Shown one piece after another: positions 18,148 through 27,592 of a stretch of 64,000 nt of DNA. The notes under the pieces are model-generated. The model had not been told where the DNA came from. It saw only the letters and a list, made by a program, of their open reading frames with translations, and did no database searches. Position 1 is the stretch's first letter, and every line of letters starts with the position of its first letter. The translations under genes and the position numbers were made by a program. Origin of the DNA: Verrucomicrobiaceae bacterium (GTDB lineage: Bacteria; Verrucomicrobiota; Verrucomicrobiia; Verrucomicrobiales; Verrucomicrobiaceae); the NCBI GenBank assembly GCA_016795465.1, contig JAEUHK010000002.1, forward strand, positions 20,051 through 84,050, in the 5' to 3' direction.

Positions 18148-18204
18148 GGCACGCGATCTTGCCAGACGCGGCAAGAGCCCGCCCGCGAAGGCGTTTTGCT
18201 GCGG

Positions 18205-19044
18205 ATGTTGCGCCGTTCCTTTCTCCTCTCCGCCACCGCTTTCGTCGCGAATCCTGCCCGTGCCGGTCAATTCACCGGGAAGATCCGCAAGTCGCTGAAA
18301 TGGAGCATGGTCGAGAAGGCGGCGAAGGGCATGCCGCTCGTCGGGGCCTTCAAAAAGCTGCGTGAATGCGGTTTTGAAGGCGTGGAGCCCAGTTTGCTCG
18401 CACGGCATGTGACGCTCGAGAATGCCGCGGAGTGGGCTGCGGCGGCCAAGGAGGCCGGTTTGATCATCGACGGCACCGTGGGCGGACGGGCGGCGGGCCT
18501 CGAAGAAGGCCTTGAGATCACGAAAGCGCTGGGCGGTGACTCCATGCTAGTCGTTTTGGAGTATCCTCATGACAAACCGCTTCAGCAGACGTGGCGTGAG
18601 GCCGTGGCCCGCATGAAGGAAGCCGCTCCTGCGGCTGAAAAACGCGGCGTGTGCATGCTGATTGAGAACGTCTGGAACACCTTCACCATCAGCGCCTTTG
18701 ACATGGCGCGGTTGATCGATGACATCGGCAGCCCGTGGGTTGGCGTGCATCTCGATATCGGCAACCAGATGCGGTGGGGCGTGGCGGAGCATTGGGTGGA
18801 GGTGCTGGGCAAGCGGACCGGCAAGCTCGATGTGAAGGAATACGACCTCGACAAGGCGATGGCTGAGGGCATGCGGAAGGGGTTCGACAAGCCCCTCGGT
18901 GAAGGCAGCATCAACTGGCCCGCCGTGCGTGCCGGACTGGCGGCGATCAACTATAACGGCTGGGCCGCGGCTGAGGTGAAGGCCGGTGATTGGGACTACC
19001 TCACTGACGTGGCAAAACGGATGGACCAGGTGCTGGACCTGTAG
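18205..19044 (+). CDS. Exported sugar phosphate isomerase/epimerase-like TIM barrel
   Basis: The 279-residue protein belongs to the xylose isomerase-like (AP endonuclease 2) TIM barrel family. Conserved metal-site segments are visible: LIENVWNTF, VGVHLDIGNQMRWG, KLDVKEYD and GWAAAEVKAGDWD. The N-terminus MLRRSFLLSATAFVANPARAG is an export signal with a twin-arginine character. ATG 18205 starts this signal exactly, so it is preferred to the in-frame TTG at 18196. Verrucomicrobia carry many such exported isomerase/epimerase paralogues for sugar turnover. The substrate is unknown. Confidence 0.82.
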   Translation: MLRRSFLLSATAFVANPARAGQFTGKIRKSLKWSMVEKAAKGMPLVGAFKKLRECGFEGVEPSLLARHVTLENAAEWAAAAKEAGLIIDGTVGGRAAGLEEGLEITKALGGDSMLVVLEYPHDKPLQQTWREAVARMKEAAPAAEKRGVCMLIENVWNTFTISAFDMARLIDDIGSPWVGVHLDIGNQMRWGVAEHWVEVLGKRTGKLDVKEYDLDKAMAEGMRKGFDKPLGEGSINWPAVRAGLAAINYNGWAAAEVKAGDWDYLTDVAKRMDQVLDL

Positions 19045-19048
19045 CGCC

Positions 19049-20377
19049 TTATTTCGCAGGCTCGCGGCGGGCGGCGTCGATGTCCTTTCGGCGGAAGCCC
19101 TGCACGCGGCCATTGCCACGGAAGAGATAGACCTTCTTCACGTCCTCGAGCTTCATGATGGTCCAAGGTGAGAGGATGTTGCGGCCGTTTTTGGTGAAGA
19201 CGATGTCGTCCGCGAGATGAACGCAGGAGTGGAAGGCATCGCCAGACTGGTTGTCGAGGAAGAACAGGATGTCGCCGAATTGATAAGGCGGCTCCACCGG
19301 CACGAAGTTTTCGAGAACCTGGCTGGTGGCCAAGCGTGAATCGAGCACATACTGGTGGGCGTCGAAGTTGTAGAAGTTCAGGGAAGTCCAGTGGCAGTCC
19401 GGCAGCAGGCCGTTTTTGGCCATGTCTAGGCCAGGATAGCTGTAGAGCAGCTTACGCGCCTGGGCTGGGAGGATGTGGGAGAGTCCCAGGTCGTGAAGGG
19501 TGCCGGAATCCGCGATGGAGCGGATCAGCGGCTCGATGTCCTTCCGGCGGATGGCCACGCCAAACGACCAGTAAGAAACAAGTTCTTGGATATTGGAGTT
19601 CTCATCGATTTTCAAACGGACCATCAGGGCACGGGTGCGGGTGCAGGCCTTGAAGATGGCGCGGGCCTCGGAATCCGCCTGGGCGTAGTTGAGGAGCACC
19701 GGGATGTCGCTGAAGGCGATGGTCTCGCCGCGCATGTAGCTGAGCTGCTCGATCTTGTCGATCAGCTCCTTGCGCAGCTTGCTCGTGCGATACCACTCCT
19801 GCACCGATGTGCCGGTGATCAGCACGGGGTCCATGCAATACTCATTGGCCGGCAGCTTGCCGAGTTCTGCATAAATATGTGCACGAGTCTTGGCGGGCAG
19901 TTGCTCCACGAGTTGCACGCTGGGCAGCACATGCAGCAGGTCTCCCTCCACCACTTGGGCCGCCGGTAGCATGAGCGTGGCGATTTGTTCTTGTGTCAGG
20001 CCGGCCTCAGAGAAAAAAGCGTCCAGTTTGGGTTTGAATGAAAGCGGGAAAGACCAGCGTGGCTGGGTGCTGGGCAAGGCAAAGTTTTCGATCAACGAAG
20101 CCGGGGCCTCCAAGTAAATGTAGTCACCGACAATGGTCCCCCACGGGCCGGGAGATGATTGATAGCCGGTTGTCCCCGCAGCCGGCTTTTCGGCAGCAGG
20201 TGACGCCGCAGCGGCGATCATGAGATTCGGCGCGGGAAGGGATTGCGGGATGCCACCACCGGTGAGCAAGGTGTTGATGTCCGTGGCGTTCTGGGCTGAC
20301 AAATTTGCGAAACCAATAAACGAGACAAGGCTAACGCAGGAGGTGCGAAGAAACGTTGAGCAGGAAGATGGGGACAT
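19049..20377 (-). CDS. Exported protein, possibly NlpC/P60-like at the C-terminus
   Basis: This 442-residue protein has a signal peptide ending near NLSAQ, a Pro/Ala-rich linker and a helical middle. The C-terminal segment (QFGDILFFLDNQSGDAFHSCVHLADDIVF) resembles the GDLLFF...H strand pair of NlpC/P60 peptidases. A Cys in LPDCHWTSLNFYNF could be the nucleophile. This is a weak structural resemblance, not a family match. ATG 20377 is chosen because it opens the signal peptide. Confidence 0.6.
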   Translation of the reverse strand: MSPSSCSTFLRTSCVSLVSFIGFANLSAQNATDINTLLTGGGIPQSLPAPNLMIAAAASPAAEKPAAGTTGYQSSPGPWGTIVGDYIYLEAPASLIENFALPSTQPRWSFPLSFKPKLDAFFSEAGLTQEQIATLMLPAAQVVEGDLLHVLPSVQLVEQLPAKTRAHIYAELGKLPANEYCMDPVLITGTSVQEWYRTSKLRKELIDKIEQLSYMRGETIAFSDIPVLLNYAQADSEARAIFKACTRTRALMVRLKIDENSNIQELVSYWSFGVAIRRKDIEPLIRSIADSGTLHDLGLSHILPAQARKLLYSYPGLDMAKNGLLPDCHWTSLNFYNFDAHQYVLDSRLATSQVLENFVPVEPPYQFGDILFFLDNQSGDAFHSCVHLADDIVFTKNGRNILSPWTIMKLEDVKKVYLFRGNGRVQGFRRKDIDAARREPAK

Positions 20378-20479
20378 GTTTGGGCTTGGAGGGGGCACTC
20401 CGGACGAAACGCTGGGCTGGTTTTTTTGTGGCGGAATACACCACACGGGTATGCGTAGCTGGAATACGTCCGTCTGCAT

Positions 20480-20632
20480 TCACATTTTCATCATTTTCAT
20501 TCCAAGTGGAGATGCTGGTGAGGCCGTTTGGCTTTTTTGGGTGCCCCGGCCTCGGCAAGACCTAGATGTCACACCGACGGCGATGGTCAGGAGAAGCAAG
20601 GCGGCGAATTTCAGGGCACGGCTCGAAAACAT
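20480..20632 (-). CDS. Possible small exported peptide (50 aa)
   Basis: A 50-codon ORF lies between the rhomboid gene and the exported protein downstream, on the same strand. It starts MFSSRALKFAALLLLTIAVG, a convincing hydrophobic signal-like segment, followed by a short basic and polar tail ending KMMKM. It begins 14 bases after the rhomboid stop. There is no clear ribosome binding site and no known family. It could be a decayed gene start rather than a working peptide. Confidence 0.3.
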   Translation of the reverse strand: MFSSRALKFAALLLLTIAVGVTSRSCRGRGTQKSQTASPASPLGMKMMKM

Positions 20633-20646
20633 GGTGGAGACAGCCT

Positions 20647-21615
20647 TCAGCGAAGAGGTCGGGTCCCGTCACGCTGCTGGATGGCGGCGCTTGCCCGTTC
20701 CAATAGGCGCTTTTCGTCCTCGGTGAGGCTGGCCATGCCACCCGTGAGGATCTTGTCGAGCACATCGTTCACCTCGCCCTCTAGGTCTGGCTCACCGGCG
20801 GCGGGCGCTGGCCTGGCCACGGGAGGGATCACGGGCTGTTCGAAGTCCATGTCCACGCGGGAACGTGCCACCGCCCGTGCGGTCGCACGGCGGCGCTGCG
20901 GTTCGGGCTGCCATTGGCTGGCGTAAGTCATCGGCCGGCCGCCATAACCGAGCGCTCGGGCATAAAACCAGCCCACGAAGGCGCCGCCGAGATGCGCGAA
21001 GTAGGCAATTTTGAGTCCCTCGGGCATCCAGTTTGGGAAAAGCAGCCCGCCGATGGCAAAAACGCTCTGCATGACCACGAGAGCCTTCGCCAGCGTCCAC
21101 AGGCGCATCGGCACCGGAATGATGAAATAGATGAAGACGGTGATCTGTTCATCCGGCAGCAGCACCGCTAGCGCCAGCAGAAGGCCGAAAGCCGACGCGG
21201 AGGCACCCACGAGCGGCGTGGTCGTATCGCCATGCACAAAGCCATTCACCAGCATCTCCAGCGCCGCGCCAACGATGCCGCTGAGGAAGAAAATCTGCAA
21301 AAAGTGCCTTCCGCCGAAGAGATTCTGCACCTGCCGGCCCACGAACCACAGCATCAGCCCGTTCAGCAGGAAGTGGCCCGCGCTGCCGTGGACGAACATG
21401 TAGGTCACCAGCGTCCAAAACTGCCCCGCGGCCAGCCGTTGCAGGCTCACGCCGCCTTCCAGGATCACCGGGTAGAGCGTGTCTGAGGTGAACTGCACCA
21501 AAAAGACCGCGGTGATCGCGATCATGACCCACGCGTAAGCCGAAAGCCCCTTCACCCGGCCGATGAGAGGGCGGCGGGGAGCATCACGCATGTAGTCGCG
21601 GTCAGACACAGACAT
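20647..21615 (-). CDS. Rhomboid family intramembrane serine protease
   Basis: Rhomboids cut membrane proteins within the bilayer. The 322-residue protein has about six hydrophobic helices. TYMFVHGSAGHFLLNGLMLWFVG carries the conserved helix-2 histidines and Asn. The catalytic Ser is in VGASASAFG and the catalytic His in YFAHLGGAFVGW. A cytoplasmic C-terminal tail of about 90 residues includes NDVLDKILTGGMASLTEDEK, often seen in verrucomicrobial rhomboids. ATG 21615 (MSVSDRDYM) is favoured because upstream in-frame codons do not look like protein. Confidence 0.9.
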   Translation of the reverse strand: MSVSDRDYMRDAPRRPLIGRVKGLSAYAWVMIAITAVFLVQFTSDTLYPVILEGGVSLQRLAAGQFWTLVTYMFVHGSAGHFLLNGLMLWFVGRQVQNLFGGRHFLQIFFLSGIVGAALEMLVNGFVHGDTTTPLVGASASAFGLLLALAVLLPDEQITVFIYFIIPVPMRLWTLAKALVVMQSVFAIGGLLFPNWMPEGLKIAYFAHLGGAFVGWFYARALGYGGRPMTYASQWQPEPQRRRATARAVARSRVDMDFEQPVIPPVARPAPAAGEPDLEGEVNDVLDKILTGGMASLTEDEKRLLERASAAIQQRDGTRPLR

Positions 21616-21713
21616 GCCGGAACTCTGCGATGGTCCGATGAAAGGCGCGAGGTTTTTTTGCGCCGAACTCTGGCAAAGCGGCTGCTTGGCGCTAAGCATC
21701 CCTTTCCGCCTCA

Positions 21714-22910
21714 ATGACCACGCCGTCCAGCCTCCTCGAACAAGTCCGCCAGAGTGCTCCGCATGATGCTGCGCATGCCCTCGAGGCCGCGCCGGAGGCG
21801 GAGGCCGCGCTCGTTTTGCAGGATTTGAACCCGATGGTCGCCCAGCAGGTGCTGCATCAGATGAGCGATGAGCGCCGCTGCGCCATCCTCGCCGCCGCTC
21901 CCATCGAGAAAGCCCGCCAGTGGATGCAAAACACCGGCTATCCCGAGGACAGCGTCGGCTGGCTCATGGAGCCGCCCGTGGCCGTCTTCCGCCCTTCGAT
22001 GACCGTTCGTGAGACCATCGAGGCACTGCGCAAGCTCACCAAAAAAGCCTTCATCACCTACGGCTACGTCACCGACGAGTCGAACAAGCTCCTCGGCGTG
22101 CTCGTCATGCGTGATCTGATGCTCGGCGAGCCCGGCCAGACGCTCTCGCAGGTCATGTATCCGAATGTTTTTGCCCTCTCGCCCGAGAAGCCGCTCACCG
22201 ATGCGATGAAGGAGGCCGTGAACCGCCATTACCCGGTCTATCCCGTCTGCGATGCGGAGGGCCGCCTGCTCGGACTCGTTCGCGGCCAGACCTTGTTTGA
22301 GGCCCGTGCCATCGAAATCAGCGCCCAGGCCGGTAGCATGGTGGGTGTCGAAAAAGAGGAGCGCCTCACCACACCGGTCTCCCGCAGCCTTCGCTTCCGC
22401 CACCCGTGGTTGCAGATCAATCTCGCCACCTGCTTCGTCGCCGCTGCGGTCGTGGCCGCGTTTCAGCACACGCTGGATCGCGTGGTCATCCTCGCGGCCT
22501 TTTTGCCCGTGCTGTCCGGTCAATCGGGCAACACCGGCTGCCAGGCGCTCGCCGTCACGCTGCGTGGTGTCACGCTCGGCGATCTCAAGCCGGGCGATGA
22601 ACGTTCGCTCGTCTTCAAGGAAGGCATGCTCGGCCTGCTCAATGGCATGCTGGTGGGCGTCACGGCCGCGTTGGGCATGTTTGGCTATGCCTGGATCGTG
22701 GGAAATCCGCATGGCCTGTCGCTCGCGCTCGTAGTGTGGCTTTCGATGGTCGTGAGCTGCATCGTCAGCGGAGTCTCGGGCGCTTTGATCCCGCTGCTGC
22801 TGCGGAAGCTCGGCCTCGATCCTGCCACGGCCTCCAGCATCTTCCTCACCACCGCCACGGATGTCGTCAGCATGGGCGTCTTCCTTAGTCTCGCCTCGGT
22901 GCTCGTATGA
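21714..22910 (+). CDS. mgtE: Magnesium transporter MgtE
   Basis: MgtE is a Mg2+ channel in the inner membrane, gated by its own cytoplasmic Mg2+ sensor. The 398-residue protein has a short N-terminal superhelical domain, then two CBS domains (about residues 90-205, with VGWLMEPPVAVFRPSMTV and LSQVMYPNVFALSP). About five membrane helices follow, including the pore motif LPVLSGQSGNTGCQALAV and ATDVVSMGVFLSLAS. The N-domain is about 50 residues shorter than in classic MgtE. Its stop overlaps the next start as ATGA. Confidence 0.93.
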   Translation: MTTPSSLLEQVRQSAPHDAAHALEAAPEAEAALVLQDLNPMVAQQVLHQMSDERRCAILAAAPIEKARQWMQNTGYPEDSVGWLMEPPVAVFRPSMTVRETIEALRKLTKKAFITYGYVTDESNKLLGVLVMRDLMLGEPGQTLSQVMYPNVFALSPEKPLTDAMKEAVNRHYPVYPVCDAEGRLLGLVRGQTLFEARAIEISAQAGSMVGVEKEERLTTPVSRSLRFRHPWLQINLATCFVAAAVVAAFQHTLDRVVILAAFLPVLSGQSGNTGCQALAVTLRGVTLGDLKPGDERSLVFKEGMLGLLNGMLVGVTAALGMFGYAWIVGNPHGLSLALVVWLSMVVSCIVSGVSGALIPLLLRKLGLDPATASSIFLTTATDVVSMGVFLSLASVLV

Positions 22911-23785
22911 TCGAATGGAGCCGCGAGGAGTGGAAAGCACGCCAGGCTGCGCATCTCGGGCGTGTGCAGGCCCTGGCGGATCGTTTCGCGCAGCGCCGCA
23001 GCCATGGCACGAAGCACCCGGTCGAGGATTTCCTCTTCACCTACTACAACCTCTCGCCTGCGAAGCTCAAAGAATGGGTGCCACCGCTCGGCACGGCCAT
23101 CGAGGTCACCGCGGATGATTTGCTCGAATGCCCGTGGCTGGCCTCCGAGCGCTTCATTCGCTCCAACGGGCTCGTTTGGCTCGATGCGGCTCGTTTGGGC
23201 GATCACACCAAACAACTCGCGAAATGGATCAAAGAGCTCTGCGAGCGTGTTTTGGACCGTCCGGCACGCTTTCGATGCTTTGGTCTGCATGAATGGGCCA
23301 TGGTCTATCAACAGCCTGCGGAGGAAATCCGCCATCAAGGCTATGAATTGCGCCTTCCGCCCGATGAAGTTGCACGCTTCGTGGACTCGCAGGCCGTTTG
23401 CTGCACGCACTACGATGCCTTCCGCTTCTTCACGCCCGCGGCGAGGCCTTTGAATGCCTTTGACCCGACCCTCGAGACGCGGCTGGAGATGGAGCAAGGT
23501 GGCTGCCTGCATACCAACATGGACCTCTACAAATGGTCCGCCAAGCTGCTTCCCTGGTGCGGCTCCGATCTCGTGGGCGAAAGTTTTGCCAATGCCTGGG
23601 ACGCACGCCAGCTCGACATGCGTGCGAGTCCGTATGAACTGCGTTCGCTCGGCTACGAGCCCGTTTTCATCGAAACCGCCGAAGGCCGCGCCGAATACGA
23701 AACACTCCAAAAAGCCATCGCCACCGCCGCGGAGCCGCTGCGTCGCCAATTGCACGCCGCGGCCACCGCCGTCACGCAGGCTTGA
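22907..23785 (+). CDS. Conserved hypothetical, often labelled 3-methyladenine DNA glycosylase
   Basis: The 292-residue soluble protein is conserved across Verrucomicrobia and Actinobacteria. The recognisable block is GTKHPVEDFLFTYYNLSPAKLKEWVPPLG. Homologues are commonly called 3-methyladenine DNA glycosylase, but I see no helix-hairpin-helix or AAG motif, so that label is doubtful. His/Cys-rich segments (DSQAVCCTHYDAFRFF, QGGCLHTNMDLYKW) suggest a metal or catalytic site. It is translationally coupled to mgtE. Confidence 0.75.
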   Translation: MIEWSREEWKARQAAHLGRVQALADRFAQRRSHGTKHPVEDFLFTYYNLSPAKLKEWVPPLGTAIEVTADDLLECPWLASERFIRSNGLVWLDAARLGDHTKQLAKWIKELCERVLDRPARFRCFGLHEWAMVYQQPAEEIRHQGYELRLPPDEVARFVDSQAVCCTHYDAFRFFTPAARPLNAFDPTLETRLEMEQGGCLHTNMDLYKWSAKLLPWCGSDLVGESFANAWDARQLDMRASPYELRSLGYEPVFIETAEGRAEYETLQKAIATAAEPLRRQLHAAATAVTQA

Positions 23786-23788
23786 GCC

Positions 23789-25288
23789 TCAGCTCAGGTC
23801 CTTGCCCTTCGTTTCCGGGGCAAACCAGACCACCACGATGCCCAGCAGGTAAATGAAGCACAGCACGCTGCCCGCCTTGGCGAAGGAACCGCCGAAGTAG
23901 TTCATCAAATTCGCTGTTTGCAGCGCTCCGATGGCAGCCAGCACGCGGCCGAAATTGAAGCAGAAGCCCTGGCCGGTGGCACGCACCTGCGTGGGGAAGA
24001 GCTCCGGGAAGTAGAGCGGGAAGAAGCCGTAGAAGGAGGCGCTGATGCCGCCGATCAGGAAGCCCGTGAAGAGGAACCAGTTCGTGTAGGTGGAGTTCGT
24101 CTGGTAGAAGAGGAGGGCGGCGGTGATCGTGGCCACACACAGGATGCTGTAGGTCACGCGGCGTCCCAGCTTGTCACCCATCAGCGCTGCCACCATGGTG
24201 AAAATGATCGCTCCAGTGGCCGTCCAGATCTGCGCCCAGTCCTTCGCATGCAGCGCAGGGTTTCCAGCCAGCTCTTCGGCCCACTTCGGTGCCCACTGCA
24301 CCGCGCCCCACGTGCCCATCAGGGCCACACCGGCCAGTCCTGCGCCCAAAAGCATCCGCTTGATGATAAAAGGACGTGACGCACCGGGATCCTCGGAGCC
24401 CGCACGGCCGAGATACTGCCAAACCGGGAAAAGATAGCCCAGCAGCGTGATTACCAACCCGACCACCGTGACCAAAATGGCGACGGGTGTGGCGATGGTG
24501 ATGCTTTTCGGTGCCCAGACCCAGACGATGCCGAGCGCCGATGCGCAGCCGATTAGCACACCCAGCAGGTCTTTCGTGGCCCAGTGATCCGTGCTGCCCT
24601 TCGCCTTCTCCTCCTCCCATTTTTTGGATTCACCCACAAAGATCTGGATGAAGAACACCAGGAAGGCAGGCACCGCGCCGCTCATCATCAGGATGCGCCA
24701 GCCGTTGTTGGAGAGCAGCGTCGTGACCGTCTCCTGCCCCAGTCCCACTGCCAGCAGCGCGTTGTTTACCGTGCCCAGCACGCTCGCCAGTCCCAAGCTC
24801 AAGAAGCCGCCGAGGAGGTAGCCCACATTCGCCGCCGCTCCGATCAGCCCTGCCACAAGCATTCGTGACTTGCCGGGCCACACTTCATTCACCAGCGCCA
24901 CGCCCAGCGACCACTCGCCACCCATGCCCAGAGACGCGATGAAGCGGTAGACCGCGATTTCCTCCGCGTGCTTCGCAATTCCGCACAGGCCGGTGAAGAT
25001 GGCGTAGGTGAAAATCGAGAGGGACATCGCTTTGACGCGGCCGATGCGGTCGCCCAGCCAGCCAAAGACCACGCCACCCGTGGCCGCTCCGACGAGGAAC
25101 ATGGCCATGATGACGCCAAACCAGTTGTTCAAGGTCCCAGCGGCCTCGCCCGCCAGCAGTTCCTTCAGCGCATCGCGCCCGGTCAGGGGGAAAAGACCCA
25201 TTTCAAACCCGTCAAACATCCACCCGAGAAAGGCGGCGAGCAGGGCTGCGGTGCGGGCGGTGGAGGAGGAATCGGAGTTGGATGCCAT
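23789..25288 (-). CDS. MFS transporter
   Basis: A 499-residue major facilitator superfamily permease with about 12 membrane helices. The cytoplasmic loop 2-3 motif is GWLGDRIGRVKAMSLSIF. MGGEWSLG lies in helix 4-5, as in the metabolite:H+ symporter and aromatic/organic acid groups, and GDKLGRRVTYS is the repeat copy in the second half. An unusually long cytoplasmic region links helices 6 and 7. ATG 25288 follows from the family start and hydrophobic onset. The substrate cannot be assigned; sugar acid or organic acid is a guess. The gene is divergent from the coiled-coil gene. Confidence 0.88.
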   Translation of the reverse strand: MASNSDSSSTARTAALLAAFLGWMFDGFEMGLFPLTGRDALKELLAGEAAGTLNNWFGVIMAMFLVGAATGGVVFGWLGDRIGRVKAMSLSIFTYAIFTGLCGIAKHAEEIAVYRFIASLGMGGEWSLGVALVNEVWPGKSRMLVAGLIGAAANVGYLLGGFLSLGLASVLGTVNNALLAVGLGQETVTTLLSNNGWRILMMSGAVPAFLVFFIQIFVGESKKWEEEKAKGSTDHWATKDLLGVLIGCASALGIVWVWAPKSITIATPVAILVTVVGLVITLLGYLFPVWQYLGRAGSEDPGASRPFIIKRMLLGAGLAGVALMGTWGAVQWAPKWAEELAGNPALHAKDWAQIWTATGAIIFTMVAALMGDKLGRRVTYSILCVATITAALLFYQTNSTYTNWFLFTGFLIGGISASFYGFFPLYFPELFPTQVRATGQGFCFNFGRVLAAIGALQTANLMNYFGGSFAKAGSVLCFIYLLGIVVVWFAPETKGKDLS

Positions 25289-25454
25289 ACGGGGTCGGGA
25301 GAGGGAACGGGGAGGATGGCAACAAACGAGGCCACAGGGAAGGAATTTCGCCTGCGGGCACAAAATGAGTTCCTTCCGCCACATTCGTGCGAACCACTTT
25401 ACACGGGCGCATCATTCTTCATTCATCCCCGCCCCTTTCCCGACCTCCTTTTCG

Positions 25455-26177
25455 ATGACCACCAAGCTCGATCCCAAATTCACCAGCCTCCTCACCGACA
25501 CCGCCGCCAAGCTGCAATCCCTCGACGTGCTCCCTCGCGTGCATGCCGATGCCGCCGAGGCCCTCATCGCCACCGCCAGCGAGATCGGCAGGCAGTTGAA
25601 TGAATTCGCCGTGCAGCTCATCGAGGCTCAGGAGGCCAAAATCGCCGCGGACGAGGCCGAGAAGGAAGCCGCCCGCCTCGCGAAGGAGCAGGCCATCGCC
25701 GAAAAAGCCGCCGAGCGTGCCCGCATCCTGGCCGAAAAGGAGGCTGCGAAGCTCGCCGCCGCGGAAGCGAAGATCAAAGCCATGGAAGAGAAGGAAGCCG
25801 CACGCCTCGCGAAGGAGCAGGCCGCTGCCGAGAAGGCCGCCGAACGTGCCCGCATCGAAGCTGAACGTGAAGCCGCCCGCAAAGCCGCCGCTGAAGCCAA
25901 GGAACGCGAGCGTCTCGAACGCGAGGCCGCCCGCGAAGCCGAGCGCGAACAGGCCCGCAAAGAGCTCGAGGCCATGAAAGCCGCCGCCATTGCCATCAAA
26001 GCCAAGCAAGAGGCTGACAACGCCGCCGCTAAAAAAGCCGAGGAGGAAGCCCGTGCCCGTCGTGAAGCCGCTCTCGCCAAGGCCCGTGCCGAGCAAGAGG
26101 CCAAGATGCGTGCCCGTCAGGCCGCCTCGCTCGCCATCCTCGCCGCTGAAAAAGCCGCGATCGAGGCCAAGAAGTAA
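25455..26177 (+). CDS. Ala/Lys/Glu-rich coiled-coil protein
   Basis: The 240-residue protein has a short globular start (about residues 1-60, TSLLTDTAAKLQSLDVLPRV). After that it is almost entirely a charged, alanine-rich helix. A unit like KEAARLAKEQAAAEKAAERAR is repeated with variation near residues 68-100 and 115-145. It resembles the stalk of TolA, but no membrane anchor is visible. The role is unknown; a structural or spacer function is likely. Its stop codon directly abuts the stop of the convergent DUF1552 gene. Confidence 0.75.
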   Translation: MTTKLDPKFTSLLTDTAAKLQSLDVLPRVHADAAEALIATASEIGRQLNEFAVQLIEAQEAKIAADEAEKEAARLAKEQAIAEKAAERARILAEKEAAKLAAAEAKIKAMEEKEAARLAKEQAAAEKAAERARIEAEREAARKAAAEAKERERLEREAAREAEREQARKELEAMKAAAIAIKAKQEADNAAAKKAEEEARARREAALAKARAEQEAKMRARQAASLAILAAEKAAIEAKK

Positions 26178-27437
26178 TCAGGCCTCCAGCCCGCTCATCT
26201 CGCCCGTGCTCGTCGCAAACGACTCATCCTGCATGCCAAGCCGATGCAGCATGCTCAAATAGAGATTCGGCAGCGGGTAGTTGTCCTTTTGGTCGAAGGC
26301 GAGGTGCTGGCCGTGTTTGAAGCCGCCGCCGGCGAAGAGGACGGGCATGTTCTTGTTGTCGTGGCTGCTGGCGTTGCCGAGGTTGGAGGTCAGCAGCACC
26401 ATCGTGTCGTCGAGGAGCTTGTCGGTCTTCAGTTTGCGCAGGAAGGCGGCCCATTCGTGGATCACGCCCTGCTCGACGAGGGCGAGCTGCGCCAGCTTTT
26501 CCTCGTCCATGCCGTGATGACTGAGGTTGTGGTAGCTTTCATCGACGCCTTCAATGCCCTGCACGTTGTTGCCGGTGACATGCAGCGTGATGAAACGCGT
26601 GCTGTCCGTGGCCAGCGCCATGTGAACGATGTCGAGATAGATGCGCTCGACGGCCACTTCGTTGTCACGCGGGATCTGACGCGGCGGCGCGAGCTTCACC
26701 TTCGGCTTCGGTTTGTGCGTCCAGGCCTCGTTCGCGGCGAGCCGCTGCTCCAGCTCGCGCACACTCGTGAACCAAGCATCGAGCTTGTCACGATCGCCTG
26801 AGCCGAGCTCGCGCTGGAGCGATTTCGCCTCCGCGCCGACGACATCCATCACGCTGCGGCCCTGGCGGATCAATTCGGCCTGCCGCTCCTGCTCCGCAGG
26901 CGTGTCATCGACAAAAAGTCGCGTGAAGAGCTTCATCGCGCTGTTTTCCGCCGGAATCATCGAGCCGTTCTCCGTGTAGCTCGGGCTCGTCTGCGAGTTC
27001 GTGTTCAAAACGAGCGATGGAAACCGCGTCTCATGCCCCAGATGCTTCGCCATGAGCTGATCGAGCGAAATCGTGTTCCGCGTCGTCGAGCCCCGCGCAT
27101 TCGGACAGGCCGAAAAGATGCTCCCCTCCGCTGTGTGACCACCCGTGACCCCCGGATGCGACGAACCCGACACCACCGTGAAATCCTCCCGCATATCCTG
27201 AATGACCGCGAGATAGCGCGAGGGTTTGTAATCACGTCCAGCGCCCTCCGGCACCAAATTCGGATTGTGCAGCCCCAACGCCAAGCTCATCCCCACAAAG
27301 CGCTTCGCCCGCTTCGTCTCCTTCACCGCCGCAAACGCCGGCGTCATCGCTTCAAGCAACGGAAGCCCGAGCGTGATGCCCGCACCGCGCAGCATCGCGC
27401 GACGGGAGAGGTGTTTCTGAAAGGTGAAGGTGCTCAT
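26178..27437 (-). CDS. DUF1552 (HXXSHH) protein with Tat signal
   Basis: The 419-residue protein belongs to DUF1552, a planctomycete/verrucomicrobial exported family of unknown chemistry. The Tat-like signal is SRRAMLRGAGITLGLPLLEA. The family HXXSHH motif is visible as HNLSHHG. In most genomes this gene directly follows a DUF1592 cytochrome gene, probably forming a periplasmic oxidoreductase pair. Here the DUF1592 gene on the same strand lies 3.6 kb upstream, with an opposite-strand cassette in between. Confidence 0.92.
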   Translation of the reverse strand: MSTFTFQKHLSRRAMLRGAGITLGLPLLEAMTPAFAAVKETKRAKRFVGMSLALGLHNPNLVPEGAGRDYKPSRYLAVIQDMREDFTVVSGSSHPGVTGGHTAEGSIFSACPNARGSTTRNTISLDQLMAKHLGHETRFPSLVLNTNSQTSPSYTENGSMIPAENSAMKLFTRLFVDDTPAEQERQAELIRQGRSVMDVVGAEAKSLQRELGSGDRDKLDAWFTSVRELEQRLAANEAWTHKPKPKVKLAPPRQIPRDNEVAVERIYLDIVHMALATDSTRFITLHVTGNNVQGIEGVDESYHNLSHHGMDEEKLAQLALVEQGVIHEWAAFLRKLKTDKLLDDTMVLLTSNLGNASSHDNKNMPVLFAGGGFKHGQHLAFDQKDNYPLPNLYLSMLHRLGMQDESFATSTGEMSGLEA

Positions 27438-27592
27438 GAAGTGGGGAGGTCGGTAACGCTTGGCAGAGTGGTGTCTATCCCGGTATTCCGTTCAGCCTGA
27501 CTTTCTCTTTTGGGAGCTGCTATCTTGCACCTCTGTCCGTGATTCGCGCAGGTTTGAACTTCCCCGTCGCTGATCCCATCACTCGTCCCTAG

